A stretch of 64,000 nt of DNA from Soonwooa buanensis (GTDB lineage Bacteria; Bacteroidota; Bacteroidia; Flavobacteriales; Weeksellaceae), in NCBI RefSeq assembly GCF_900167905.1, contig NZ_FUYZ01000001.1, positions 372,001-436,000 on the forward strand, in the 5' to 3' direction. The translations under genes were made by a program, and so were the position numbers. Positions 8,260 to 15,436 of this stretch are shown here, in pieces (the stretch's first letter is position 1; every line of letters begins with the position of its first letter). The notes under the pieces are model-generated. The model searched no databases. It saw only the letters and a program-made list of their open reading frames with translations, and was not told the DNA's origin.

Positions 8260-8580
8260 ATGAAAATAACAGCATTACACTTATTACATACACTAGCATT
8301 GGATAGTATAATTGGCTTTCTTTCTTGGTATGAAAGAACTAGCATTCATTTGTTTTTGAATAATAAAATTTCGCCAGATGAACTTTCAGAAAACATTACT
8401 GAATTAGCCACTATCATTATGCTTCACAATATCACGGCTCCAAATATGAAGTACGGACACGATAGACTTCTCTACTATGAAGAAAACAATAATTGGATGC
8501 CAATTGAAAATTACTTCGCAAATAATCCAGAAATACTACACAAACTAAAAGAATTAACAATAAAAAACGAAACATTATGA
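8260..8580 (+). CDS. Hypothetical early phage protein, 106 residues
   Basis: Mostly helical sequence with no recognised domain: MKITALHLLHTLALDSIIGF at the start, an acidic middle and a lysine/glutamate-rich end. It begins five bases after the ATPase stop and overlaps the DUF3164 start by four bases (ATGA), so it is a real operon member. Role unknown. Confidence 0.6.
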   Translation: MKITALHLLHTLALDSIIGFLSWYERTSIHLFLNNKISPDELSENITELATIIMLHNITAPNMKYGHDRLLYYEENNNWMPIENYFANNPEILHKLKELTIKNETL

Positions 8581-9236
8581 GTATAGACATCACACAGCTT
8601 ACTTCCGAGCAAAAAAAAGCGTTAAAGGCTGAATTAAAAGAACAAGAAAAAGCCGAAAAACAAAAAAGGACAGACGATTTACAAAGCTTCAAAAAACTTT
8701 CTGAAGAATATGTAAATAAAAATATTGATCCTTTGGTTCATCATCATGAAATAACAGAATGTTTAATTGAGAAACTTTGGAAAGATTACGAAACAATAAG
8801 ACAGTTGAAAGCTGAAATCTATGGAACAAAAACCAACGACCAAGATAGCCATACTTCTACCTTAGAAAATGGTTCTGCAAGTATAACAGTTGGTTGGAAT
8901 GTAACCATTGGATTTGATGGCACTGAATCCGCAGGAGTTGAAAAAATTAAAGATTTTATTAACTCGCTTTCCTCTGATGAGGAAAATGTGAAAAAACTTT
9001 CCGCAGCGGTTAATACCTTCTTAAAACCAAATGCTAAAACAGGTATGCTAAACCCATCGAAGATTATTGAGCTATCAAAATTGAAATCAGAATTTAATGA
9101 TGAACGTTTTGATGAAGGTCTTGAAATTATTTTTGAAGCTCAACAACGCCGCCAGAATTCAATGTATGTAAGCGGTTGGAAATTTGTGGAAATAGACGGT
9201 AAACCAAAGAAATTAGAATTCAGATTCACAGTGTAA
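8577..9236 (+). CDS. DUF3164 family protein
   Basis: 219 residues. An N-terminal charged helical region (LTSEQKKALKAELKEQEKAEKQK) is followed by the DUF3164 core, including LKAEIYG, the strand-rich GSASITVGWNVTIGFDGTESAGVEKIKDFI and NPSKIIELSKLK. DUF3164 proteins are found in the early region of Mu-like phages and their biochemical role is not established. The ATG overlaps the preceding stop. Confidence 0.8.
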   Translation: MSIDITQLTSEQKKALKAELKEQEKAEKQKRTDDLQSFKKLSEEYVNKNIDPLVHHHEITECLIEKLWKDYETIRQLKAEIYGTKTNDQDSHTSTLENGSASITVGWNVTIGFDGTESAGVEKIKDFINSLSSDEENVKKLSAAVNTFLKPNAKTGMLNPSKIIELSKLKSEFNDERFDEGLEIIFEAQQRRQNSMYVSGWKFVEIDGKPKKLEFRFTV

Positions 9237-9263
9237 ACAAATCCTAATTAAAACATCAAACAA

Positions 9264-9689
9264 ATGGCAACAACAAAAAAATTGATGACCTTACTTTCAA
9301 AACAAGGTCTAACGAATCAAAGAGCGGATATTATCGCAAACTTTACCAATGGCAGAACTACAAGCGTGAGAGCTTTGCATCCTTTTGAAATAGACAAGCT
9401 TTGCAACTTCTTTGAAGCGGAACAAAAAAAGATTGACCGAGATCTAGACAAAAAAAGAAAACGTGTTATCGCTGTACTATTTGGAATTCACGAGAAACTT
9501 AACAAAAAAGTATCTATGCAGTATGTGAAAGGCATCGCCTGCAAAGCTGCAAAAGTGGAAGATTTTAACAAAATACCTTCTCACAGATTAGATACTCTAT
9601 ATGCCGCCTTTCTTAAACAAGAAAAAGACCTAGACTTTTCCAATAGATATGTAAGCGGATTAATTAACGAAGCGGTTTGTTACAACTAA
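9264..9689 (+). CDS. Basic helical early phage protein
   Basis: 141 residues, basic and mostly helical: KKLMTLLSKQGLTNQRADIIANFTNGRTTSVRAL, then a lysine-rich helix (KIDRDLDKKRKRVIAVLF), then a C-terminal helical bundle. Its place after DUF3164 is where Mu-like phages carry GemA/gp16-type regulators, but I cannot show homology. It lies just upstream of the DGR. I considered whether it could be an Avd-type DGR accessory protein; the charge would fit, the length and pattern do not clearly do so. Confidence 0.6.
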   Translation: MATTKKLMTLLSKQGLTNQRADIIANFTNGRTTSVRALHPFEIDKLCNFFEAEQKKIDRDLDKKRKRVIAVLFGIHEKLNKKVSMQYVKGIACKAAKVEDFNKIPSHRLDTLYAAFLKQEKDLDFSNRYVSGLINEAVCYN

Positions 9690-9841
9690 TGCTCAAGAAA
9701 AGAAAATCAAAACTGACTGATTTATTTCCTGAAAGAGAATCACTCAGAAATCAGCCACTAAAAGTTAAAATCAAAACAAATACAATTAAACAAAATGGAC
9801 ACATTACAAATTACAAAAGAAGCAGCGCAAAAAGCGCATGA
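9689..9841 (+). CDS. Possible small basic ORF
   Basis: 50 codons starting MLKKRKSKLTDLFPERESL. The ATG overlaps the preceding stop (TAATG), which suggests coupling, but its last third overlaps the start of the next gene in another frame. Strongly basic. Reality uncertain. Confidence 0.3.
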   Translation: MLKKRKSKLTDLFPERESLRNQPLKVKIKTNTIKQNGHITNYKRSSAKSA

Positions 9842-10280
9842 AAATGCTAAAAACAGCGGAAAAGAACTACTAGAAAATCTTTTCGGAAAGAAAGTTTTCC
9901 AAAAGAACATCATGGATAGAATCAAAAGTATTGATGACGTAATTAAAGGCCTCGGAAACAATGATTCTGATGTATTGGATTATTTGGAGCTTCAAAAATT
10001 AGACATTGCAGATCATATTTTAGCCAATCAACAATTAGTAATTATCACTAAAGCTCTAAATGAAGGTTGGACGCCCGATTGGGATAATGGACAATGGGAT
10101 AAGTGGTTCAACTGGTTCTATGGTGGTTCGTCCTCGTCTGGTCGGTTCTCGTTCTCCTTCTCCGATTATCAGTACTCGTTTTCGCTTTGCGGCTCTCGCC
10201 TTTGCTTTAAATCCAAAGAACTTGCACAGTACGCAGCGAAACAATTTTTAGATACTTACAAAAGAGCGTTCACAATTTAA
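9795..10280 (+). CDS. DGR target protein 1 (variable protein)
   Basis: 161 residues. Residues 1-75 are helical. ALNEGWTPDWDNGQWDKWFNWF leads into the variable repeat (residues about 111-137: SSSSGRFSF, then changed codons, then CGSRLC). A conserved tail FKSKELAQYAAKQFLDTYKRAFTI closes the protein. The 80-bp repeat differs from the template only where the template has adenine. The protein is short, lacks a signal peptide and lies in the early region, so a cytoplasmic or virion-associated binding role is possible but unknown. A close paralog with its own variable repeat follows at 10469. Confidence 0.85.
   Translation: MDTLQITKEAAQKAHENAKNSGKELLENLFGKKVFQKNIMDRIKSIDDVIKGLGNNDSDVLDYLELQKLDIADHILANQQLVIITKALNEGWTPDWDNGQWDKWFNWFYGGSSSSGRFSFSFSDYQYSFSLCGSRLCFKSKELAQYAAKQFLDTYKRAFTI
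10126..10205 (+). repeat. DGR variable repeat VR1
   Basis: 80 bp, aligned without gaps to the template at 10964-11043. It matches at all 63 non-adenine template positions. Ten of the 14 adenines in the central segment are replaced, and the three adenines of the last 15 bases read G, G and T. In-frame template AAC/AAT codons become TCC, TTC, TAT, TAC, TTT and CTT. Confidence 0.93.
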
Positions 10281-10292
10281 TATATAGAAACA

Positions 10293-10454
10293 ATGGAAAA
10301 GTCTTTTGAAGAATGGTATGATGCGTTTGTCGAATTTGTTCGAGGATTAGGATATCATGGATTTATTGACAAGGATGCATTTTTAGAAGATTATGAAATA
10401 GGAGCTGAACCTATGGAAGCAGCAGAAATTTTTGTGAAAGAAATTAACAATTAA
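10293..10454 (+). CDS. Small acidic ORF between the DGR targets
   Basis: 53 residues, MEKSFEEWYDAFVEFVRGLGYHG..., ending AAEIFVKEINN. Acidic and helical, with a clean start 13 bases after the target-1 stop and its stop 14 bases before target 2. Too short for a standard Avd accessory protein. Function unknown; the spacing suggests a genuine gene. Confidence 0.5.
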   Translation: MEKSFEEWYDAFVEFVRGLGYHGFIDKDAFLEDYEIGAEPMEAAEIFVKEINN

Positions 10455-10468
10455 AAAAAATAGAAACA

Positions 10469-10867
10469 ATGGCAAACATTAAAGAAAAAGTAAAAAGTTT
10501 TGAAGACGCTTGTAGCGTTTTAGGTATTCAACCAACTACACCTGATTTTTCATTCTTAGAAGAAAAGGAGCAAAAAGCGCATGAAGCGCATTTCAAATTA
10601 GTAATTATTGCTAAAGCTCTTAATGAAGGATGGACTCCAAACTGGACAAATGGAAAATCGGATAAGTGGTTTCTATGGTTTGATTTTAATACGGATAATG
10701 AGAAAGGTTCGTCCTCGTCTGGTCGGTTCTCGTTCGACGGCTCCGTTCTTCAGCGCTCGTATTCGGATTGCGGCTCTCGCCTTTGCTTCAAATCGTCAGA
10801 ATTAGCAGATTATGCCGCAGAACAGTTCTTTGATTTGTACAGAGATTACTATGTAATTGAGGATTAA
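10469..10867 (+). CDS. DGR target protein 2 (variable protein)
   Basis: 132 residues, a shorter paralog of target 1: ALNEGWTPNWTNGKSDKWFLWFDF precedes the variable repeat and SSELADYAAEQFFDLYRDYYVIED follows it. The repeat begins at residue 80 and encodes SSSSGRFSF, eleven residues that include the mutable codons, then CGSRLC. Flanking nucleotides outside the 80-bp repeat differ clearly from target 1, while the repeat itself differs only at template adenines. This is the behaviour of mutagenic homing into two loci from one template. No signal peptide. Confidence 0.85.
   Translation: MANIKEKVKSFEDACSVLGIQPTTPDFSFLEEKEQKAHEAHFKLVIIAKALNEGWTPNWTNGKSDKWFLWFDFNTDNEKGSSSSGRFSFDGSVLQRSYSDCGSRLCFKSSELADYAAEQFFDLYRDYYVIED
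10707..10786 (+). repeat. DGR variable repeat VR2
   Basis: 80 bp matching the template at every non-adenine position. Ten of 14 central adenines are replaced, at a set of positions different from VR1. Codons become GAC, GGC, GTT, CTT, CGC, TAT and GAT. The three changes in the last 15 bases are the same as in VR1 (G, G, T), as expected if they are the fixed IMH/IMH* differences. Confidence 0.93.
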
Positions 10868-10868
10868 T

Positions 10869-10934
10869 ATGGAAGTTCTTCTCTTCTTCATCATTTTTAT
10901 ATTGGTCACAGGCCTATTTGATGATAAAAAATAA
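10869..10934 (+). CDS. Possible 21-residue membrane peptide
   Basis: MEVLLFFIIFILVTGLFDDKK: one hydrophobic helix with a charged end, beginning two bases after the target-2 stop, between VR2 and the template repeat. Could be a real micro-protein or chance. Confidence 0.25.
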   Translation: MEVLLFFIIFILVTGLFDDKK

Positions 10935-10963
10935 AAAATAGGTTGTGTGATGTTTGGGTTTTA

Positions 10964-11043
10964 GTTCGTCCTCGTCTGGTCGGTTCTCGTTCAACAACTC
11001 CGATAATCAGAACTCGAATTCGAATTGCAGCTCTCACCTATGC
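10964..11043 (+). repeat. DGR template repeat (TR)
   Basis: 80 bp, non-coding, between the second target and the reverse transcriptase gene. The first 29 bases contain no adenine. The rest has 17 adenines, mostly in AAC and AAT codons when read in the target frame, the codon choice that gives the widest amino-acid range on adenine mutagenesis. It ends with CACCTATGC and runs into an A9 tract. Confidence 0.93.
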
Positions 11044-11155
11044 AAAAAAAAATAAAACATCACAAACCTTAGCTCTCGCTAAAAAACAACAAACTTTCCA
11101 AAAGGCGTTAGTAGGATTTCCGAAAACGACTTTTTTAAAAGCAAAGGAAATTGAT

Positions 11156-12133
11156 ATGAAAAGAATTAACAATATATTTCAACGCATAATAAGTATTGAA
11201 AACTTGATGATTGCGGATGAAAAAGCACAAAAAGGCAAGGCAAAACAATACGGTGTGGTTCTTCATAACAAAAACAAAGAAGAAAACATCTTGAAGCTTC
11301 ACAATATGCTGATTTCAAAAACTTACAAAACATCGGAATACGATATTTTTAAAGTTCATGAACCCAAAGAACGTGAAGTTTTCCGACTTCCATACTTTCC
11401 CGATAGAATTTGCCATCATGCGATAATGAACGTTTTAGAACCTATTTTCGTGGCGGTTTTTACGGCGGATTCTTATTCTTGCATCAAAGGGCGTGGAATT
11501 CACAAAGCATCTTTCAATCTTAGAAAAGCATTGAAAAACGTTGAAGAAACTACTTACTGCCTAAAGCTTGACATCAAGAAATTTTATCCGAACATCGACC
11601 ATGACATTTTAAAAACGTTACTACGAAGAAAGTTTAAAGATAACGACCTGTTATGGCTACTTGATGATATTATTGATTCTGCACCTGGTCTCCCAATTGG
11701 AAATTATTTGTCTCAATATTTAGCCAACTTTTATCTAACATATTTTGACCACTGGATAAAAGAACAATTGAGAGTAAAGTATTACTTCAGATATGCCGAC
11801 GATATCGTGATTTTACACAAAGATAAAGACTATTTGCACAGGGTTTTAAATGTTATTAAAGACTATTTCGATTTGAATTTACTTCTTGAAGTTAAAGACA
11901 ATTGGCAAGTCTTTCCAGTTGAAGCTCGTGGAATTGATTTCGTTGGATATGTTCACTTCCACACTCACGTACGACTACGGAAAAGTATTAAAAAACGTTT
12001 TGCGAGAATGCTTAAAAGAAAACCTCGCAAAGAGTCAATCGCATCGTACACAGGCTGGACAAAGCACTGTGATTCAAAAAACTTAATGAAAAAACTAATA
12101 CCCGAATGTTCAACTTTAGCGACTTTAAAATAA
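11156..12133 (+). CDS. DGR reverse transcriptase
   Basis: 325 residues from ATG 11156; the longer open frame upstream runs through the template repeat and is not used. RT motifs: KLDIKKFYPNIDH (137-149), GLPIGNYLSQYLANFYL (178-194, with the LPIG...SQ signature typical of DGR enzymes), and the catalytic YADD at 213-216. The basic C-terminus (RKSIKKRFARMLKRKPRK) would bind RNA. The enzyme copies the template RNA with adenine-specific errors and feeds the variable repeats. The last 28 bases overlap the next gene. No Avd gene is recognised nearby. Confidence 0.93.
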   Translation: MKRINNIFQRIISIENLMIADEKAQKGKAKQYGVVLHNKNKEENILKLHNMLISKTYKTSEYDIFKVHEPKEREVFRLPYFPDRICHHAIMNVLEPIFVAVFTADSYSCIKGRGIHKASFNLRKALKNVEETTYCLKLDIKKFYPNIDHDILKTLLRRKFKDNDLLWLLDDIIDSAPGLPIGNYLSQYLANFYLTYFDHWIKEQLRVKYYFRYADDIVILHKDKDYLHRVLNVIKDYFDLNLLLEVKDNWQVFPVEARGIDFVGYVHFHTHVRLRKSIKKRFARMLKRKPRKESIASYTGWTKHCDSKNLMKKLIPECSTLATLK

Positions 12134-12402
12134 AGCCAAAGGAAAACACATTTATAGGCAAGAAAATGGACGTTGACGATGTCTTGAATATTGAAATAGC
12201 AGTTCTTGGTTTTGAAATCAAAGATTCAACAAAGAAAGCAGGAACAAAGTATCTCACTTTACAAATTGAAGTCAACGAAAACAAACGAGTGGTTTTTACA
12301 GGATCAAAAACATTAATGGACTTAATAAGTCAAGTTCCTAAAGATGGTTTCCCTTTCAAAACCACAATTAAAAAGAATGACAAACGATTAGAATTTACGT
12401 GA
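12106..12402 (+). CDS. Small OB-fold-like protein following the DGR RT
   Basis: 98 residues, beta-rich, ending VFTGSKTLMDLISQVPKDGFPFKTTIKKNDKRLEFT. The pattern suggests an OB-fold or single-strand-binding-like domain, but I recognise no named family. It overlaps the reverse transcriptase end by 28 bases, so the two are translationally coupled. A DGR accessory or a phage replication role are both possible. Confidence 0.6.
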   Translation: MFNFSDFKIKPKENTFIGKKMDVDDVLNIEIAVLGFEIKDSTKKAGTKYLTLQIEVNENKRVVFTGSKTLMDLISQVPKDGFPFKTTIKKNDKRLEFT

Positions 12403-12403
12403 T

Positions 12404-13018
12404 ATGAAAACAATTAGTAAAAGAGTCCTTAGAAAAAACCAAAACTATACATCTGGTTTTGATATTTCTTCCAAAGAATTTGAAATCTTGAAACAGCAAG
12501 AGTTTGAATGTTGTAGATGTTCTGCTAACTTAATTAAAAGTTATGATTTTCCAGCATTTGAAGAAAAAGAAGCCTATTGTGAAGAATGTTACATAGAGTA
12601 TTTCTACACTGTTTGTGAAGTCTGTGAGAATAACTTTCCGAATATAGATTATCCAAATGAGGAAGAACATATCTATATTAATAAGGGACTATCAAAGATT
12701 ACAGGTTATGAAACTGGGATATATAAAGTTTTAAGTAAGCCTTATTTCTACGGAAGTATCGTGACGGGGTTTGATGCCTTTTTTGACAACTCATTACAGT
12801 TGATAAAATCTATTGATTTAGACATATACTACAATTTTCTATATCGAGGAAAGTATGAAATTAAAAGCGGTTGCATTTGCCCCGATTGCGTAGAGAAATT
12901 TACCAATAAAGGATATGTAAAACCTCAGTATAATTATAATCTGATGACAGATAGTTTTAAAATAAATCCTCATAAATCAATTAATATAAGAGCTTTAATT
13001 AAAGGAGCAAAAATATGA
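12404..13018 (+). CDS. Cysteine-rich, zinc-ribbon-like hypothetical protein
   Basis: 204 residues with paired cysteines: CCRCSANL near residue 38, CEECY near 60, CEVCENNF near 72 and CICPDCVEKF near 160. This implies two or more zinc-binding knuckles. The middle is aromatic-rich without recognised motif. It starts one base after the preceding stop and its stop overlaps the next start. Probably cytoplasmic; function unknown. Confidence 0.65.
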   Translation: MKTISKRVLRKNQNYTSGFDISSKEFEILKQQEFECCRCSANLIKSYDFPAFEEKEAYCEECYIEYFYTVCEVCENNFPNIDYPNEEEHIYINKGLSKITGYETGIYKVLSKPYFYGSIVTGFDAFFDNSLQLIKSIDLDIYYNFLYRGKYEIKSGCICPDCVEKFTNKGYVKPQYNYNLMTDSFKINPHKSINIRALIKGAKI

Positions 13019-13383
13019 ATACAGAAACCATCACTCCCGAAATAGAAATCTTAAACCTTCTTAATGAATTGGCAGGTAAAAGATTTAAGCCGATAAAGAG
13101 CAACATCACACCAATATCGGCAAGACTGAAAGACGGTTATACAATTCAAGAACTCAAAGAAATTGTACAGGTAAAAACACTAGACTGGAAGAATAACGAG
13201 GTAATGAACCAGCATCTTTGTCCCACTACTCTCTTTCGACCCAGTAACACCGAGAAATATTTGAATTTCATTTTAGCAATCAAAGAAAACCCAAAGCAAT
13301 ATGCAAAATACTTCGCAAAGCTTAATAAAACAAGAACCTCAGCAAACAACACTGATGACCTTACAGCAATGTACGGAGATTAA
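13015..13383 (+). CDS. Phage protein with Phg_2220_C-type domain
   Basis: 122 residues. ILNLLNELAGKRFKPIKSNITPISARLKDGYTIQELKEIVQVKTLDWKNNEVMNQHLCPTTLFRPSNTEKYLNF matches the conserved C-terminal domain seen in phage replication-organiser proteins (TIGR02220 type). Usually this domain is preceded by a winged helix; here it stands alone with a short N-terminal tail, so it may work with a separate DNA-binding subunit. It overlaps both neighbours. Confidence 0.75.
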   Translation: MNTETITPEIEILNLLNELAGKRFKPIKSNITPISARLKDGYTIQELKEIVQVKTLDWKNNEVMNQHLCPTTLFRPSNTEKYLNFILAIKENPKQYAKYFAKLNKTRTSANNTDDLTAMYGD

Positions 13384-13945
13384 ACAGGTTTTCAATACGC
13401 TTGTAAAATTGGAACAAAATCTAACGGTTACTGATAGTATTAAGAAAAGTCCGCTTATTGTAACTCAAGGAAGTAAAGTAGATGTAATAAAACAGATTAT
13501 ACGAGTGATTGAGTTTTTCCTTGAAGTTACAGGCAAGGAACTGGAAGGCTACCAAATTCAAATCCTTGCAGGTGATCTTTATGAGAAGTTTAAAACTGAT
13601 TCTTTAGATGATCTTGTATTAATGTTCAAAATGGCAAGACAGGGCGAATTTGGTAAGGTATATAAGTTTGATACTTTTTCGATAATGGAATGGGCAGATA
13701 AATACCTTGATTATAAGTCAGCTACTCGTGAGAAACTAATTACTCAAAGAAGAAAGGTTAAAAAACCTGAAACGACCAATGGGAAATACTTTCACGAGCT
13801 TCCGCAAGAACTGCAAGAAAAGTTTAATGCGATTGGGAAATCTGCGTTTGTTCCAAGAAAAGCAAGAGAGCTATTATCTACAGAAAAAATGCACAGAGAC
13901 CTACAGAAAGAAATTGACAAAAAAGAAAAGAAAAAGAAGAAATGA
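13301..13945 (+). CDS. Hypothetical phage early protein, 214 residues
   Basis: Helical protein with a conserved-looking centre (VIEFFLEVTGKELEGYQIQILAGDLYEKFKTDSLDDLVLMFKMARQGEFGKVYKFDTFSIMEWADKYLDYK) and a very basic C-terminus of lysine repeats. It resembles proteins that follow Phg_2220 domains in Bacteroidetes phages and may take part in replication initiation. The start at 13301 overlaps the previous gene by 83 bases; ATG 13355 would cut the overlap to 29. Neither has a clear ribosome-binding site. Confidence 0.6.
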   Translation: MQNTSQSLIKQEPQQTTLMTLQQCTEIKQVFNTLVKLEQNLTVTDSIKKSPLIVTQGSKVDVIKQIIRVIEFFLEVTGKELEGYQIQILAGDLYEKFKTDSLDDLVLMFKMARQGEFGKVYKFDTFSIMEWADKYLDYKSATREKLITQRRKVKKPETTNGKYFHELPQELQEKFNAIGKSAFVPRKARELLSTEKMHRDLQKEIDKKEKKKKK

Positions 13946-14220
13946 TTCACCTCACCGAAATAAAACCAGACCTCATCAAAATGGAAATAAAAATGCACTT
14001 GCCACAAATGGACGTTATCAACTTTCTACAGAAGAAAGGTTATGAAGTGAAAGCTTTTTTCTTTGTAGTTCCAGCTAGTGAAGAATTTTTAATCTCAGAA
14101 CCTGCATTTTCAGTAAGCAGCTTTACAGCGACAAAAGATGGAGAACTGCAAAGCGAGGAAACCATGTATCTGAATGTTTTTGAAAAGGAAATTAAAAGCT
14201 TTTTAAGTCTAACAAAATAA
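13942..14220 (+). CDS. Hypothetical phage protein, 92 residues
   Basis: Starts on the overlapping stop of the previous gene (ATGA) and ends 23 bases before a strong terminator, so it is the last gene of the rightward early operon. Reads MIHLTEIKPDLIKMEIKMHLPQMDVINFLQKKGYEV...; no domain recognised. Confidence 0.6.
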   Translation: MIHLTEIKPDLIKMEIKMHLPQMDVINFLQKKGYEVKAFFFVVPASEEFLISEPAFSVSSFTATKDGELQSEETMYLNVFEKEIKSFLSLTK

Positions 14221-14243
14221 TTCTTTGACTACTTTTATAAACG

Positions 14244-14265
14244 CCTGCCGAAAGGCAGGTTTTTT
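14244..14265 (+). terminator. Terminator of the early operon
   Basis: CCTGCC-GAAA-GGCAGG followed by TTTTTT: a 6-bp GC-rich stem with a GNRA-type tetraloop and U-run. Confidence 0.9.
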
Positions 14266-14294
14266 ATTATCTTTAAACCTTTAAAATTTATATT

Positions 14295-14744
14295 ATGAAA
14301 AAAATATTATTCTTTTTACTTATCTCAAATTTTGCTTTCGCACAATTGTCACAAGATAGTATACAAAATATGGCCAAATCTTATTTTGAAACTAAATTTG
14401 TGCAAGAAACTTTCAAAGACCCTTATAGCTATGAATTAAAAAAAATATGGTCTGAACCGATTACAAGAAATTCAGATTTAATAAATAAAATCACCCAATT
14501 GGAAGTTATTTTAAACAGTCCTGCCTTTTCAAAAAAAGAAAAAAAACAATTTGGTGAAACTTTAGTAAAACGCCGAGAAGAGCTTTCAAAACTATCATCT
14601 AAAGAAAGTGAAATCATTGTTGCGTATTCTGTTTATTTTGACACTTATGGAGCGAATAGTCTAGGAAACAAAGTACTTGGAAAATACACAATGACTGTAG
14701 ATAGTAACGGAAGTATTTTAGGAAAAATTGTTAAACTAAATTAG
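14295..14744 (+). CDS. Small secreted protein, possible moron
   Basis: 149 residues with a clear signal peptide (MKKILFFLLISNFAFAQ, cleavage about residue 17). The mature part is charged and helical, then beta-rich (YSVYFDTYGANSLGNKVLGKYTMTVDSNG). It lies between two terminators, so it has its own transcript, the usual arrangement of a prophage cargo gene. It could act in the periplasm of the lysogen. No family recognised. Confidence 0.65.
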   Translation: MKKILFFLLISNFAFAQLSQDSIQNMAKSYFETKFVQETFKDPYSYELKKIWSEPITRNSDLINKITQLEVILNSPAFSKKEKKQFGETLVKRREELSKLSSKESEIIVAYSVYFDTYGANSLGNKVLGKYTMTVDSNGSILGKIVKLN

Positions 14745-14771
14745 AATATTACCAATAAGTTTTACCACAAA

Positions 14772-14797
14772 AAGCCCACTTAATTGTGGGCTTTTTT
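14772..14797. terminator. Bidirectional terminator between convergent genes
   Basis: AAGCCCAC-TTAATT-GTGGGCTT with T runs on both strands (14772-14797). It sits between the rightward secreted-protein gene and the leftward MuF-like gene, whose last codons lie within the hairpin. Confidence 0.85.
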
Positions 14798-15373
14798 ATA
14801 ATAATCTTCCACTATTCTTAAGTTTTCTTCTGAAAATGGAATAGCAAAAAAATCGTTAACATCAATTTTAAAGTATTTTCCGACATTATTTTGAAATTTC
14901 TTTTCAATCCGAGGAATAATAAAATCATTGGATTGACGTAAGCTTCGCGTTTTTCTTACACATGTTCTATCGTTGAAATTGTTTGGTGGGAATAAATAAT
15001 TAAGAAGGTCATCATCAATATTTAATACTAAATCTTTTAATTTGATTTCGTCTGCAGTCGTTAAACTATCTATTATAATATCAAATTGAATTTTTGGGAA
15101 AATATCTTTAGTCAATATAATATCTTCCCATTTCTCGCACATTTGCAACACATTAAAAGCGGTTTCATATTCTTTTTCTAATTGTTTTCTATCAAATTCA
15201 ATATTTAGAAGTCTCATAAAATCATGAAACGTCCCATGATTGTATCTGTTTTTTATATACGCTTTATTAACTAATTCAAAATCAATAAAAGTTTTACAGC
15301 AATCAAATTTATAATAAAATCTATCATAATACTTTGATAATGAATCACTGTTATAATCTATATGAATTTCCAT
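14780..15373 (-). CDS. Stand-alone MuF-like domain protein
   Basis: 197 residues. Its C-terminal half aligns with the MuF head protein encoded at 16760-17974: DIFPKIQF...VLNIDDDLLNYLFPPNNFNDRTCVRKTRSLRQSNDFIIPRIEKKFQNNVGKYFKI against HIFPYVQL...FEVDDPVLAFYFPPNHFNCRTGAKKLRYGKPSDNFTLPKIPEAFQNNVG. The N-terminal 90 residues are unlike MuF and unrecognised. It could be a decoy or immunity-like partner of the MuF-toxin, a minor head component, or a decayed copy. It lies beyond the hairpin that ends the head operon, with its own start at 15373. Confidence 0.65.
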   Translation of the reverse strand: MEIHIDYNSDSLSKYYDRFYYKFDCCKTFIDFELVNKAYIKNRYNHGTFHDFMRLLNIEFDRKQLEKEYETAFNVLQMCEKWEDIILTKDIFPKIQFDIIIDSLTTADEIKLKDLVLNIDDDLLNYLFPPNNFNDRTCVRKTRSLRQSNDFIIPRIEKKFQNNVGKYFKIDVNDFFAIPFSEENLRIVEDYYKKAHN

Positions 15374-15390
15374 ACTTCAAAAATAACAAA

Positions 15391-15420
15391 AAACGCCAAC
15401 TTGCTTTAAGTCAGGCGTTT
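15391..15420. terminator. Terminator of the leftward head operon
   Basis: AAACGCC (15391-15397) pairs with GGCGTTT (15414-15420), with a second stem ACTT/AAGT inside. Runs of A on the left and T on the right make it work on both strands. On the minus strand it ends the head operon; on the plus strand it lies 17 bases before the start of the next small gene. Confidence 0.7.
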
Positions 15421-15436
15421 TTTTATTTTTGTGCTT

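Noticed and set aside
10943-11155. Reverse transcriptase starting at 10943
   Set aside because: That frame reads through the template repeat in a different phase and gives an unrelated, low-complexity N-terminus. ATG 11156 begins where RT-like sequence begins.
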